8,135 bases of DNA from Oscillibacter sp. GTDB taxonomy: Bacteria > Bacillota > Clostridia > Oscillospirales > Oscillospiraceae. The DNA is taken from contig VSMY01000110.1 of assembly GCA_009773995.1 (NCBI GenBank), positions 1 to 8,135 on the forward strand. The letters run 5' to 3'. Position numbers and translations under genes: made by a program. This document shows, piece by piece, positions 1-6,156 of the stretch. How positions within the stretch are numbered: position 1 is the stretch's first letter; every line of letters starts with the position of its first letter. The notes beneath the pieces were generated by a model that was not told where the DNA came from, ran no database searches, and saw only the letters and a list, made by a program, of their open reading frames with translations.

Positions 1-1
1 C

Positions 2-652
2 CCGCCGCCCACCCCCGGCCCCCCGCCGGCCGCCAGCGCGGGGGCGGGCCTGGGCCACGACTTCCTCCGGCACGTGGACCGCTGCCGTCTGCTGGTCCAC
101 GTGGTGGACGTCTCCGGCAGCGAGGGCCGGGACCCGGTTCAGGACTTCGACGCCATCTGCGAAGAGCTGAAGCGCTACAGCCCGGATCTGGCGGAGCGGC
201 CCCAGATCGTGGCGGCCAACAAGACGGACATCCTGGAGGACCCGGCGGCGCTGGAGGCCCTCCGGGCCCATGTGGAGGGCCTGGGCTATCCCCTGGTGGA
301 GATCTCCGCCGCCGCCCATAAGGGCACAAGGGAGCTTGTAAAGCTGGTGGCGGAGCGGCTGTCCGTCCTGCCCCCCATCGCCGTGTACGAGCCGGAGTAC
401 GTGCCCCGGCCTCCCCAGGCGGAGGGCTCCGCCGCCGCCCTGGACATTCAGCACGAGGACGGCGTGTGGCTGGTGGAGGGCCCCTGGCTCCAGCGGCTCA
501 TGGCCAACGTGAACTTTGGCGACTACGAGAGCCGCATGTGGTTCGACAAGGCCCTCCGGGACGCGGGGGTGTTCCAGCGGCTGGAGGAACTGGGCATCCA
601 GGACGGGGACACGGTGTCCATGGACGGCTGGGAGTTCGAGTACCAGAAATGA
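2..652 (+). CDS. obg: GTPase Obg/CgtA, C-terminal part (5' end cut by window edge)
   Basis: Obg is an essential GTPase that binds the large ribosomal subunit and acts in its maturation and in stress signalling. The frame is open from base 2, and from about base 32 it reads as Obg: the GAGLGHDFLRH stretch that follows switch II, then a strand ending HVVDVSG, the base-specificity motif NKTD (bases 227-238), and the G5 SAAAHKG (about 307-327). After the G domain comes the Obg C-terminal domain, with EPEYVPRPP, DGVWLVEGPWLQRLMANVNF, a YESRMWF segment, and the usual GDTV...FEY ending just before TGA. The N-terminal glycine-rich Obg domain and the P-loop lie outside the window. Bases 8-31 should encode the DIPGLIEG switch II region but read PTPGPPPA, which removes the DxxG aspartate; this is probably sequence error, not biology. 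A terminator hairpin starts two bases after the stop. Confidence 0.95.
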   Translation, partial: PPPTPGPPPAASAGAGLGHDFLRHVDRCRLLVHVVDVSGSEGRDPVQDFDAICEELKRYSPDLAERPQIVAANKTDILEDPAALEALRAHVEGLGYPLVEISAAAHKGTRELVKLVAERLSVLPPIAVYEPEYVPRPPQAEGSAAALDIQHEDGVWLVEGPWLQRLMANVNFGDYESRMWFDKALRDAGVFQRLEELGIQDGDTVSMDGWEFEYQK

Positions 653-653
653 A

Positions 654-690
654 AAAGAGAGGGACCGTCCGGTCCCTCTCTTTCCGTTTG
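654..690. terminator. bidirectional intrinsic terminator between obg and chrA
   Basis: A perfect 13-bp stem (AAAGAGAGGGACC, 654-666, with GGTCCCTCTCTTT, 671-683) encloses a 4-base loop GTCC. On the + strand the stem ends in TTT and is followed by a T-rich stretch reaching 694. On the - strand the stem ends in a run of five T. It lies between the obg stop (652) and the chrA stop (694) of convergent genes, so it can serve both. Confidence 0.82.
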
Positions 691-693
691 TTT

Positions 694-1311
694 TCACGCC
701 CCGGCGAAGCCGAAGGCCACGCCCACCACGGCGGACAAGCCGATGAACACGATGGGGTGGAGTCCCGTCACCTTCTTGGGCGCAAAGTTGGTCAGCACGA
801 TGAGCGCCGCCGCCAGGAGGAGGCCCGGCACATTGAAGAGGCTCCCCCCGTCGAGGGCCGGGGCCTTGACGAAGCCGCCCTGCTGGGCGATGAGCCGGAC
901 GCTGGTCAGCACCTCCAGGATGACGGAGACGCAGGCCGCGCCGATGAGCCCCGTGGAGGCGGGCCGGAGGCCGTAGAAGGCCCGGTCCACATACTTGTTG
1001 TTCCGGAAGCTGTGAAGCACCGCCGCCACAATCAAAATCACGATGATGGAGGGGGTTACCTCCCCCAGGGTGGCGATGATGGCTCCGGGAATCCCCGCCG
1101 CCGTAAAGCCCACGTAGGTGGCCATGTTGATGCCGATGGGGCCCGGCGTGGACTCGGACACCGCCAGCATATTCATCAAATCCGTGTAGGTGTACCAGCC
1201 GGTGGACTCGCCGATGGCCTGGAGGAAGGGCAGGGTGGCCATGCCGCCGCCAACGGCGAAAAGGCCGGTCTTAAAGAACTCCCAGAAGAGCTGCAAATAG
1301 GTGGTAATCAT
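694..1311 (-). CDS. chrA: chromate transporter family (CHR) protein, second half of a short-chain pair
   Basis: A 205-residue membrane protein consisting of a single CHR domain. Family proteins move chromate outward; many members in anaerobes have no tested substrate, so the substrate is inferred. Visible family features are the early VGGGMATLPFL (20-30), the STPGPIGINMATYVG segment (54-68) after the first hydrophobic region, and ATLGEVTPSIIVI (80-92). Several hydrophobic segments follow up to the C terminus. The ATG at 1311 was chosen because GGAGGT (1326-1321) sits eight bases upstream and because it makes an ATGA overlap with the stop of the preceding chrA, typical of translational coupling. 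A longer frame to 1374 lies inside the upstream gene and has no ribosome site. Short CHR proteins of about 200 residues usually work as tandem pairs (ywrB/ywrA of Bacillus subtilis), matching this layout. Confidence 0.93.
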   Translation of the reverse strand: MITTYLQLFWEFFKTGLFAVGGGMATLPFLQAIGESTGWYTYTDLMNMLAVSESTPGPIGINMATYVGFTAAGIPGAIIATLGEVTPSIIVILIVAAVLHSFRNNKYVDRAFYGLRPASTGLIGAACVSVILEVLTSVRLIAQQGGFVKAPALDGGSLFNVPGLLLAAALIVLTNFAPKKVTGLHPIVFIGLSAVVGVAFGFAGA

Positions 1312-1868
1312 GCCTTCTTCACCTCCAGGTTTTTCAGGAGGATTCCCGCCAGGGCCGCGCCCACGACAAACCACACCGGGGAGAGCTTCAAAAACAGGCC
1401 CCCCAGGAGGACCACCGCGAAGATGACCGCCGTCCGCTTATCCACCACGGACTTTTTCAGCAGCTTCCAGACGGCGTTGAAAATCAGCACGCAGACGCAG
1501 ACCTGAATCCCGGCAAAGGCGTTCTTTACCCAGGCGAGGTCTGCGAAGTTGGAGATGAGCCCCGCCAGAATGGAGATGATGACCACCGAGGGGAACACCA
1601 CCCCCAGGGTGGCCACAATGCCCCCGGCGACGCCGCCGTATTTCTGCCCGATGAAGGTGGCCGTGTTCACGGCGATGATGCCCGGCGTGCACTGGCCGAT
1701 GGCGTAGTAGTCCGTCAGTTCCTCCTCCGTGGCCCAGCCCTTGCTGTCCACCACCTCCCGCTGGAGGATGGGCAGCATGGCCATGCCGCCGCCGAAGGTC
1801 ATGACCCCCATTTTCGCGAAGGTCCAGAACAGGACCCAAAGGTTTTTGAACGTGCGCTTTTCTTCCAT
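1308..1868 (-). CDS. chrA: chromate transporter family (CHR) protein, first half of a short-chain pair
   Basis: A 186-residue CHR-domain membrane protein, paralogous to its downstream neighbour. Both share the opening layout: an amphipathic start with WTFAKMGVMTFGGGMAMLPIL (15-35), a QREVV...GW stretch, CTPGIIAVNTATFIGQ (60-75), then VATLGVVFPSVVII (85-98). Hydrophobic segments at about 91-108, 118-134, 147-160 and 163-178 indicate an integral membrane protein, and the C terminus is basic (NLEVKKA). The start at 1868 has only a modest ribosome site (GGGGTGG, four bases upstream). The gene follows birA by 41 bases on the same strand with no terminator between them, so the two are probably co-transcribed. 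The short gap contains a 6-bp inverted repeat, AATTGA...TCAATT (1887-1904). The pair presumably acts as a hetero-oligomer; chromate as the true substrate is an inference from the family name. Confidence 0.93.
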   Translation of the reverse strand: MEEKRTFKNLWVLFWTFAKMGVMTFGGGMAMLPILQREVVDSKGWATEEELTDYYAIGQCTPGIIAVNTATFIGQKYGGVAGGIVATLGVVFPSVVIISILAGLISNFADLAWVKNAFAGIQVCVCVLIFNAVWKLLKKSVVDKRTAVIFAVVLLGGLFLKLSPVWFVVGAALAGILLKNLEVKKA

Positions 1869-1909
1869 AAAACCACCCCGTTTTTGAATTGATAACTGTC
1901 AATTGTCCG

Positions 1910-2911
1910 TTACTCCGTATACCCCCACAGGCCCCGGACGGAAACCTCGCCGGAGCGGACGGCCCGCTCCCGGCCGTCGGTCCCCCGGACCACCAGGCCG
2001 AAATCCCCGTCGATATCCACCGCCTGGGCGGTTTCCCGCGGCCCGCCGCCGAAGGGGATGAGCTGCACCGTCTTCCCCAGGTTTACGCAGCGGCGGCGGT
2101 AGGCCGCCAGGTACTCCGACAGATCCCCCGCCAAGAGCGCGGCGTAGGCCCGGTCCAGCTCCTCCAGCAGCGCCGCCGTCAGGCGGGGCCGGGACACGGG
2201 CTTCCCCAGGACCTGGAGCAGGGACGTGGCCACCTCCCGGACCTCCGGGGAGAAATCCTCCTCCCGCTGGCCCACGTTGACGCCGATGCCCAGCACCAGG
2301 GACTGGACCCGGCCCGTCTCCGCCTCCAGGGACAGCTCCGTCAAAATGCCACAGAGCTTCTTCCCGTTCAAAACCGGGTCGTTGGGCCATTTCAGCCCCG
2401 GCCGGGCGCCGCAGACCCGCTCCACGGCGTCGCACACCGCCACCCCCGCCAGGGCCGTCGCCGGCGGCAGCCGGTCCGGCGGCAGGGCGGGCCGCAGCAG
2501 CACGGAGAGATAGATCCCCTGCCCCCTGGGGGACTGGAAGGAACGGTCCATCCGCCCCCGGCCCGCCGTCTGGCTCTCGGCGGTGACCGCCGCGCCGTCC
2601 GGCCCGTCCGTCCAGGACTTCAGATAGTTGCTGGTGGAGTCCAGCTCCTCAAAGCACCGGAGCTCCCGGCCCACGATGGCGGTCTCGCCCAGGAAACTCC
2701 GGATCTCCGCCTCCGTCATAAGGTCCGGCGCGGCGGTGAGGCGGTAGCCCAGGCCCGTCCGGGCCTCGATTTCATAGCCCCCGGCCCGCAGGGCGTCCAC
2801 CGCCTTCCACACGGCGGCGCGGCTGAGCCCCAAGCGGCGGCTCAGCTCCTGGCCGGAGAGGAAGCCCTCTTCCCCCCGCAGCAGCGATAAAACGGCTTCC
2901 CGGCTGCTCAT
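1910..2911 (-). CDS. birA: bifunctional biotin--[acetyl-CoA-carboxylase] ligase / biotin operon repressor
   Basis: BirA activates biotin with ATP to biotinyl-AMP and transfers it to the lysine of biotin carboxyl carrier domains; the N-terminal extension lets it act as a transcription repressor. The 333-residue length is that of the two-function type. Residues 4-60 form a winged helix-turn-helix (LSGQELSRRLGLSRAAVWKAVDAL, then the GYEIEARTGLGYRL wing). The catalytic domain shows DSTSNYL (91-97), the adenylate-binding GRGR at 117-120 with SPRGQGIYLS after it, KWPND (174-178), NGKKLCGIL (182-190) and GIGVNV (208-213). A small C-terminal SH3-like domain ends the protein. The ATG at 2911 has GGAGG six bases upstream and a good promoter. 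It heads an operon with two chrA genes rather than biotin genes. I see no clear two-arm biotin-operator palindrome in its own promoter region. Confidence 0.95.
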   Translation of the reverse strand: MSSREAVLSLLRGEEGFLSGQELSRRLGLSRAAVWKAVDALRAGGYEIEARTGLGYRLTAAPDLMTEAEIRSFLGETAIVGRELRCFEELDSTSNYLKSWTDGPDGAAVTAESQTAGRGRMDRSFQSPRGQGIYLSVLLRPALPPDRLPPATALAGVAVCDAVERVCGARPGLKWPNDPVLNGKKLCGILTELSLEAETGRVQSLVLGIGVNVGQREEDFSPEVREVATSLLQVLGKPVSRPRLTAALLEELDRAYAALLAGDLSEYLAAYRRRCVNLGKTVQLIPFGGGPRETAQAVDIDGDFGLVVRGTDGRERAVRSGEVSVRGLWGYTE

Positions 2912-2944
2912 AGCATCCCTCCTTATCCCTTGTCAAACGGGAAT

Positions 2945-2973
2945 AGTGTAGCACATTTTTTCGGGCCTGTAAA
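2945..2973 (-). promoter_or_regulatory. sigma-A type promoter of birA-chrA-chrA
   Basis: On the - strand the -35 box TTTACA (2973-2968) and the -10 box TACACT (2950-2945) are exactly 17 bases apart, about 34 bases before the birA start. It is back to back with the rightward permease promoter, the two -35 boxes being only 14 bases apart, so a factor bound between them could affect both. Confidence 0.75.
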
Positions 2974-2987
2974 TACAGAAACGAGGA

Positions 2988-3016
2988 TTGACAAAGAGGT
3001 GGACCTATGCTATGAT
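2988..3016 (+). promoter_or_regulatory. strong sigma-A promoter of the NCS2 permease gene
   Basis: TTGACA (2988-2993), 17-base spacer, TATGAT (3011-3016): the -35 box is perfect and the -10 box differs from consensus at one base. Transcription would start near 3023, giving an 89-nt leader before the ATG at 3112. Confidence 0.88.
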
Positions 3017-3042
3017 GACAGTGCTGAAAGGCTACATGGTTT

Positions 3043-3065
3043 GCTGTTCCTGAATTATGAACAGC
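3043..3065 (+). promoter_or_regulatory. leader hairpin of the NCS2 permease mRNA
   Basis: A 7-bp perfect stem GCTGTTC (3043-3049) / GAACAGC (3059-3065) with a 9-base loop lies in the 89-nt leader. A pyrimidine-rich stretch (TCTTTCTTTTTATG) comes about 14 bases later, too distant for a simple terminator. I could not match the leader to the purine riboswitch core or to a PyrR site, so a regulatory role is only possible. Confidence 0.35.
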
Positions 3066-3111
3066 GGATTTTGCGGTCTTTCTTTTTATGTTTTAGGAGG
3101 AGAAAAAGGAA

Positions 3112-4569
3112 ATGAAGAAACACGACACGACACAGAAAACCGCGGAGTACACCAGCCCCTATGACTTCCACGGGCGCATTCCCTTACGCCAGGCCATCCC
3201 CCTGGGGATGCAGCACGTGCTGGCCATGTTCGTGGGCAACCTGACGCCGCTGATGATCATCTGCGGCATCTGCGGCATCACCAGCGAGGAGCCCGGGCTG
3301 TACGTCACCCTGCTCCAGAACGCCATGCTGGCGGCGGGCATCATCACCCTCATCCAGCTCTGGTCCATCGGCCCCGTGGGCGGCCAGGTGCCCATCATCA
3401 TGGGCACCAGCTCCGGCTTTTTGGGGGTGATGAAGGGCGTGGCCGCCAACCCCGCCATGGGCGGCGGCATCCTGGCCTACAGCGCCATCGTGGGCGCGGC
3501 CATGGTGGGCGGTCTCTGCGAGGCGGTGCTGGGCTTTTTCATCAAGCCCCTGCGGAAGTTCTTCCCCCCGGTGGTCACCGGCAGCGTGGTGCTGGCCATC
3601 GGACTGAGCCTTATCAGCGTGGGCGTGAACTCCTTCGCCGGAGGCAGCGGGGCCAAGGACTTCGGTTCCCTGCCCAATCTGCTGCTGGGATTGCTGGTGC
3701 TGGCAGTCATCGTGGTGCTGAAGCACTTTACAAAGGGTATTACATCCACGTCTTGTATCCTCTGCGGAATCATTGTAGGCTACATTGTGGCCTCCATCAT
3801 GGGCGTTGTTCTGCCCCATGAGCTGGTGGACGCGGAGGGGAACGCCTACACCGCCTCCTGGTATGTGAACTGGTCCCGGATTGCCGAGGCCAAGTGGTTC
3901 TCCGTTCCCCAGCTTCTCCCGGTGAAGCCCACCTTCAACGTTCACGCCATTTTCTCCATTTTGATTATGTTCCTGGTCACCGCCGTGGAGACCATCGGGG
4001 ACATCTCCGGCTGCATCGAGGGCGGCATGGGCCGGGAGGCCACCGCCAAGGAGCTCTCCGGCGGCGTGGTGTGCGACGGCGTGGGGTCCTTTATCTCCTC
4101 CCTGTTCTCCTCCCTGCCCACCACGTCCTTCTCCCAGAACGTGGGGCTGGTGACCATGACCAAGGTGGTCAACCGCATGGCCCTGACCTGCGGCGCGGTG
4201 TTCCTGGTGCTGGCGGGGCTGAGCCCCAAGCTGGCGGCGGTGATCTCCATCATGCCCCAGAGCGTCCTGGGCGGCGCGGCGGTGATGATGTTCGCCTCCA
4301 TCGCCGTGTCGGGCATCAAGCTTCTGACCAAGTTCGGCGTCACGAACCGGGTGGTGACCATCGTGTCCATCGCCATGGGCCTGGGCTACGGCCTGGGGGC
4401 CACCGCCGGGGCCCTGGCGGGCCTGCCCCAGCCGGTGCAGCTGATCTTCGGCGGCTCCGGCATCGTGCCGGCGGCGGTGCTGGCCATCATTCTCAACATC
4501 GCCATCCCCAAGGACCAGGAGGACCTGGACAACGAGGCCCGGGCCCGCGGGGAGAAGCAGGAGGCCTAA
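3112..4569 (+). CDS. NCS2 family nucleobase permease (xanthine/uracil permease)
   Basis: A 485-residue integral membrane protein that takes up a purine or pyrimidine base with a cation across the cytoplasmic membrane, feeding salvage or purine catabolism. The family signature [QEP]NxGxxxxT[RKG] is complete as QNVGLVTMTK (342-351). Also present are the first-helix GMQHVLAMF with His35, the helix-8 glutamate in AVETIGD (Glu293), and the LPTTSFSQN lead-in. About fourteen hydrophobic stretches span 26-463; the C-terminal tail (PKDQEDLDNEARARGEKQEA) is charged and cytosolic. The QNVG form and the glutamate favour the xanthine/uric acid branch over uracil, but the substrate is inferred and I assign no symbol. 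The start has AGGAGG (3095-3100) eleven bases upstream. The gene is monocistronic, between its own strong promoter and a hairpin terminator at 4585. Confidence 0.95.
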   Translation: MKKHDTTQKTAEYTSPYDFHGRIPLRQAIPLGMQHVLAMFVGNLTPLMIICGICGITSEEPGLYVTLLQNAMLAAGIITLIQLWSIGPVGGQVPIIMGTSSGFLGVMKGVAANPAMGGGILAYSAIVGAAMVGGLCEAVLGFFIKPLRKFFPPVVTGSVVLAIGLSLISVGVNSFAGGSGAKDFGSLPNLLLGLLVLAVIVVLKHFTKGITSTSCILCGIIVGYIVASIMGVVLPHELVDAEGNAYTASWYVNWSRIAEAKWFSVPQLLPVKPTFNVHAIFSILIMFLVTAVETIGDISGCIEGGMGREATAKELSGGVVCDGVGSFISSLFSSLPTTSFSQNVGLVTMTKVVNRMALTCGAVFLVLAGLSPKLAAVISIMPQSVLGGAAVMMFASIAVSGIKLLTKFGVTNRVVTIVSIAMGLGYGLGATAGALAGLPQPVQLIFGGSGIVPAAVLAIILNIAIPKDQEDLDNEARARGEKQEA

Positions 4570-4584
4570 GAGGAACGCGAGGAA

Positions 4585-4612
4585 GCGCCCGGAATCGAAA
4601 GATTCCGGGCGC
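4585..4612. terminator. terminator hairpin between convergent permease and trxA genes
   Basis: A perfect 12-bp stem (GCGCCCGGAATC, 4585-4596; GATTCCGGGCGC, 4601-4612) is capped by a GAAA tetraloop. It can be lengthened by GAAG/CTTC across a small bulge. The tract after it on + (CTGCTTCTCT) is only moderately T-rich, so efficiency is uncertain, but the place between two convergent stops (4569 and 4633) fits a shared terminator. Confidence 0.72.
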
Positions 4613-4632
4613 CTGCTTCTCTGGTCCGCCCC

Positions 4633-4950
4633 TCACAGGGACTTGTCCAATGCCTCCGTGTACACGGCGGGGGGGAAGGCTCCCACCTTCCGGTCGAACT
4701 CCCGGCCCTCCTTGAGGAAGACCACCGTGGGAATGTTCATCACGCCGAAGCGCCGGGCCAGCTCCGGCTCCTCGTCCACGTTGACCTTGGCCACCAGCGC
4801 CTTGCCCTCGTACTGGACCGCCAGGTTCTCCATGACGGGGCCCAGCATCTGGCAGGGCCCGCACCAGGGAGCCCAGAAGTCCACCATGGCCAGAGGGGCC
4901 CGGCCCACCGTTTCGTCGAATTCCGCCGTCTTCAAATGCTGCAATGCCAT
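4633..4950 (-). CDS. trxA: thioredoxin
   Basis: A 105-residue cytosolic disulfide reductase of classical thioredoxin size. The active site WCGPC is at 29-33, preceded by VDFWAP with the buried Asp24; the cis-proline loop is NIPT with Pro74; VNVDEEPELARRFGV (57-70) and the KEGREFDRKVGAFP region are typical. The start at 4950 is supported by AAGGAGA (4965-4959), eight bases upstream. It lies 28 bases downstream of the thioredoxin-reductase-like flavoprotein on the same strand, so the two form an electron-transfer operon in which the flavoprotein should reduce this thioredoxin. Odd point: after the cis-proline the family usually has a conserved G near 'xxxxxxGA'; here KVGAFPPAVY retains it, so nothing essential appears missing. 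The trx pair is transcribed toward the permease terminator. Confidence 0.95.
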   Translation of the reverse strand: MALQHLKTAEFDETVGRAPLAMVDFWAPWCGPCQMLGPVMENLAVQYEGKALVAKVNVDEEPELARRFGVMNIPTVVFLKEGREFDRKVGAFPPAVYTEALDKSL

Positions 4951-4978
4951 GTCGTTTATCTCCTTTGTTTTGAATTGT

Positions 4979-5788
4979 TCATGTTAACGCCGCTGCGAAG
5001 GCGGCGGCTTTTTGTCCCGCGATCAATCCTTCGCCCACGGCTTTGGACACCTGGAGGGGCCCGCCGGTGCAGTCCCCCGCGGCGAAGACGCCGGGGAGGT
5101 TCGTGGCCATATCCCGGCCCGCCGCCACAAAGCCCTCCTGGGTCTCCAGGCCGGGGAACAGGTCTCCGGGGGCCATGGCGGGCCGCAGGAGGAAGACTCC
5201 CTCCACCGCCTCCTCCACGCCGCCGCAGGCGACGGCCTCCACCTTCTCCGCGCCCCGGATGGCGCAGTCCTGGGGTTTATCCAGGTAGAGCACCTCACAG
5301 CCGACGCTCTCCAGAAAGGCGGCCTCCTTCTTCGCCGAGGGGGTCCAGCCCAGAACGGCCACCTTCTTTCCCCGGTAGAGCATCCCGTCGCAGGTGGCGC
5401 AGTAGCTGACGCCCCGGCCCAGCAGCTCCGCCTCGCCGGGGAGTTTTTTTCCCCGGACGACGCCCGCCGCCAGCACCACGGCCTTCCCCTGGACCATAGT
5501 ATTGCCCACGCTCACATACCAGTCCTCCCCGGACCGCAGGGCGCTGAGGGCCTTTCCCTCCAGAAACTCCGCCCCGGAGGACTCCGCGTGGCGGCGGAAG
5601 GCCGTCAGCAGCTCCGCTCCGGTGAGGCGGCGAAGCCCTAAGTAGTTGTCCACTTCCTTCGCCTTCCAGAGGGGATTTTCCTCCAGGGGGTTGGAGACCA
5701 CCAGGGCGGTCCTCCCCCGGGCCCGGACGTTCTGGGCCGCCGACAGGCCCGCCGGGCCGCCGCCCACGACGATCACGTCATACGCCAT
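4979..5788 (-). CDS. trxB: thioredoxin-reductase-like FAD flavoprotein, NADPH site not recognisable
   Basis: A 269-residue cytosolic flavoprotein, shorter than standard bacterial thioredoxin reductases of about 310. FAD binding is clear: VGGGPAGLSAA (8-18) and the C-terminal AAGDCTGGPLQVSKAVGEG (236-254). The redox pair is CATC (130-133) followed by Asp134, as in TrxB. The second Rossmann motif, normally GGGxSAxEEA and followed by an HRR for the NADPH phosphate, is here LGWTPSAKKEAAFL (146-159), then CEVLYLDKP with no arginine pair. Loss of these motifs is the hallmark of pyridine-nucleotide-independent reductases such as the clostridial ferredoxin-dependent flavin thioredoxin reductase (FFTR). 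I therefore infer an electron donor other than NADPH, probably ferredoxin. The start at 5788 has AGGAGG (5801-5796) seven bases upstream. The gene is followed at 28 bases by trxA, its likely substrate. The symbol is used by homology only. Confidence 0.92.
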   Translation of the reverse strand: MAYDVIVVGGGPAGLSAAQNVRARGRTALVVSNPLEENPLWKAKEVDNYLGLRRLTGAELLTAFRRHAESSGAEFLEGKALSALRSGEDWYVSVGNTMVQGKAVVLAAGVVRGKKLPGEAELLGRGVSYCATCDGMLYRGKKVAVLGWTPSAKKEAAFLESVGCEVLYLDKPQDCAIRGAEKVEAVACGGVEEAVEGVFLLRPAMAPGDLFPGLETQEGFVAAGRDMATNLPGVFAAGDCTGGPLQVSKAVGEGLIAGQKAAAFAAALT

Positions 5789-5805
5789 AGCGCCGCCTCC
5801 TTTTT

Positions 5806-5834
5806 GGATAGTCTGTGTGATCTATCCTATCACA
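5806..5834 (-). promoter_or_regulatory. overlapping inverted repeats upstream of the trx operon
   Basis: Two inverted repeats share bases: GGATAG (5806-5811) / CTATCC (5822-5827), and TGTGAT (5816-5821) / ATCACA (5829-5834). They lie 18-46 bases upstream of the flavoprotein start. A weak - strand promoter (CTGCAA, 18-base spacer, TAGGAT) would overlap them. The arrangement suits an operator or two mutually exclusive leader hairpins; the spacing does not match CRP or Rex sites. Farther up, TTTTGCA is repeated at 5846 and 5858. Confidence 0.4.
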
Positions 5835-5912
5835 GTTCCGGGAAATTTTGCAGATGTTTTTGCAACAAAATTTTCCACCCCGCCGGCGGGCAAAAAATAT
5901 CCCGGTCCTCGG

Positions 5913-5941
5913 TTGCTTTTGGGCCGGAAGTTTGCTACACT
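5913..5941 (+). promoter_or_regulatory. promoter of rpe
   Basis: TTGCTT (5913-5918), 17-base spacer, TACACT (5936-5941). The -10 box sits in GCTACACTA, the same nonamer as in the birA promoter. A start near 5948 gives a leader of about 209 nt before rpe. Confidence 0.7.
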
Positions 5942-5945
5942 AGGG

Positions 5946-5987
5946 GGGAACCGGCCCGCCGGACGGGGGTCCGGGAGACCGGTTCCC
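5946..5987 (+). promoter_or_regulatory. structured 5' leader element of rpe
   Basis: An outer 9-bp stem GGGAACCGG (5946-5954) / CCGGTTCCC (5979-5987) encloses a 4x4 internal loop and an inner 6-bp stem CCGGAC (5959-5964) / GTCCGG (5969-5974) with a GGGG loop. It would sit at the very 5' end of the rpe transcript. TATATTC, not a T run, follows, so it is not an obvious terminator; it could stabilise the mRNA or be part of an unknown leader element. The remaining leader to 6139 is GC-rich and shows no gene. Confidence 0.5.
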
Positions 5988-6139
5988 TATATTCAAAAAA
6001 GCGGCGGCGCCGGACGTAGGGGCGGACGCTGCGCGGAGTTGGAGGCGCTCGGGCCGCTCAAGCCATCCTATGCGCCGCCCCGTGCGCCCGCCACCGGGCC
6101 CGGACGCCATGTCCCGGCTCTCCCGCCGCCGCGCCGACA

Positions 6140-6156
6140 GAAAAGAGGGGCTTTTC
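6140..6156 (+). promoter_or_regulatory. ribosome binding site of rpe displayed in a hairpin loop
   Basis: GAAAAG (6140-6145) can pair with CTTTTC (6151-6156), placing the AGGGG Shine-Dalgarno core in a 5-base loop immediately before the ATG at 6157. This sets the start of rpe and leaves the SD exposed rather than hidden. Confidence 0.45.

Noticed and set aside
466..1506. Long + strand open frame through obg and the chrA genes
   Set aside because: Gene shadow in GC-rich DNA: it crosses the obg stop, the terminator and two real genes on the other strand, with repetitive Arg/Gly/His-rich translation.
1889..2890. + strand open frame of 333 codons opposite birA
   Set aside because: Exact antisense shadow of birA; low-complexity product with no recognisable domain and no ribosome site, while birA shows every family motif.
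2912..2990. BirA operator overlapping the birA promoter
   Set aside because: I found no two-arm palindrome of the expected kind; isolated TGTAAA and TTGTCAAAC words do not form one.
3036..3053. ATG-GTT-TGC-TGT-TCC-TGA mini-frame in the permease leader (possible leader peptide)
   Set aside because: Only five codons, no convincing ribosome site, and no attenuator terminator downstream.
3023..3111. Purine riboswitch or PyrR site in front of the permease
   Set aside because: The conserved junction and loop words of the purine aptamer and the PyrR-binding consensus are absent.
2930..3115. 61-codon + strand frame across the birA/permease intergenic region
   Set aside because: It begins upstream of and runs through both promoters, so it would not be transcribed intact; no ribosome site.
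3184..3945. - strand open frame opposite the permease
   Set aside because: His/Gly/Asp-rich shadow of the permease gene without initiation signals.
5815..5835. CRP/FNR or Rex site upstream of the trx operon
   Set aside because: TGTGA...TCACA are nine bases apart rather than six, and the Rex core is not present.
6070..6156. N-terminal extension of rpe from ATG 6070 or 6109
   Set aside because: The translation is low-complexity Arg/Pro and epimerase homology begins exactly at ATG 6157 with its own ribosome site.
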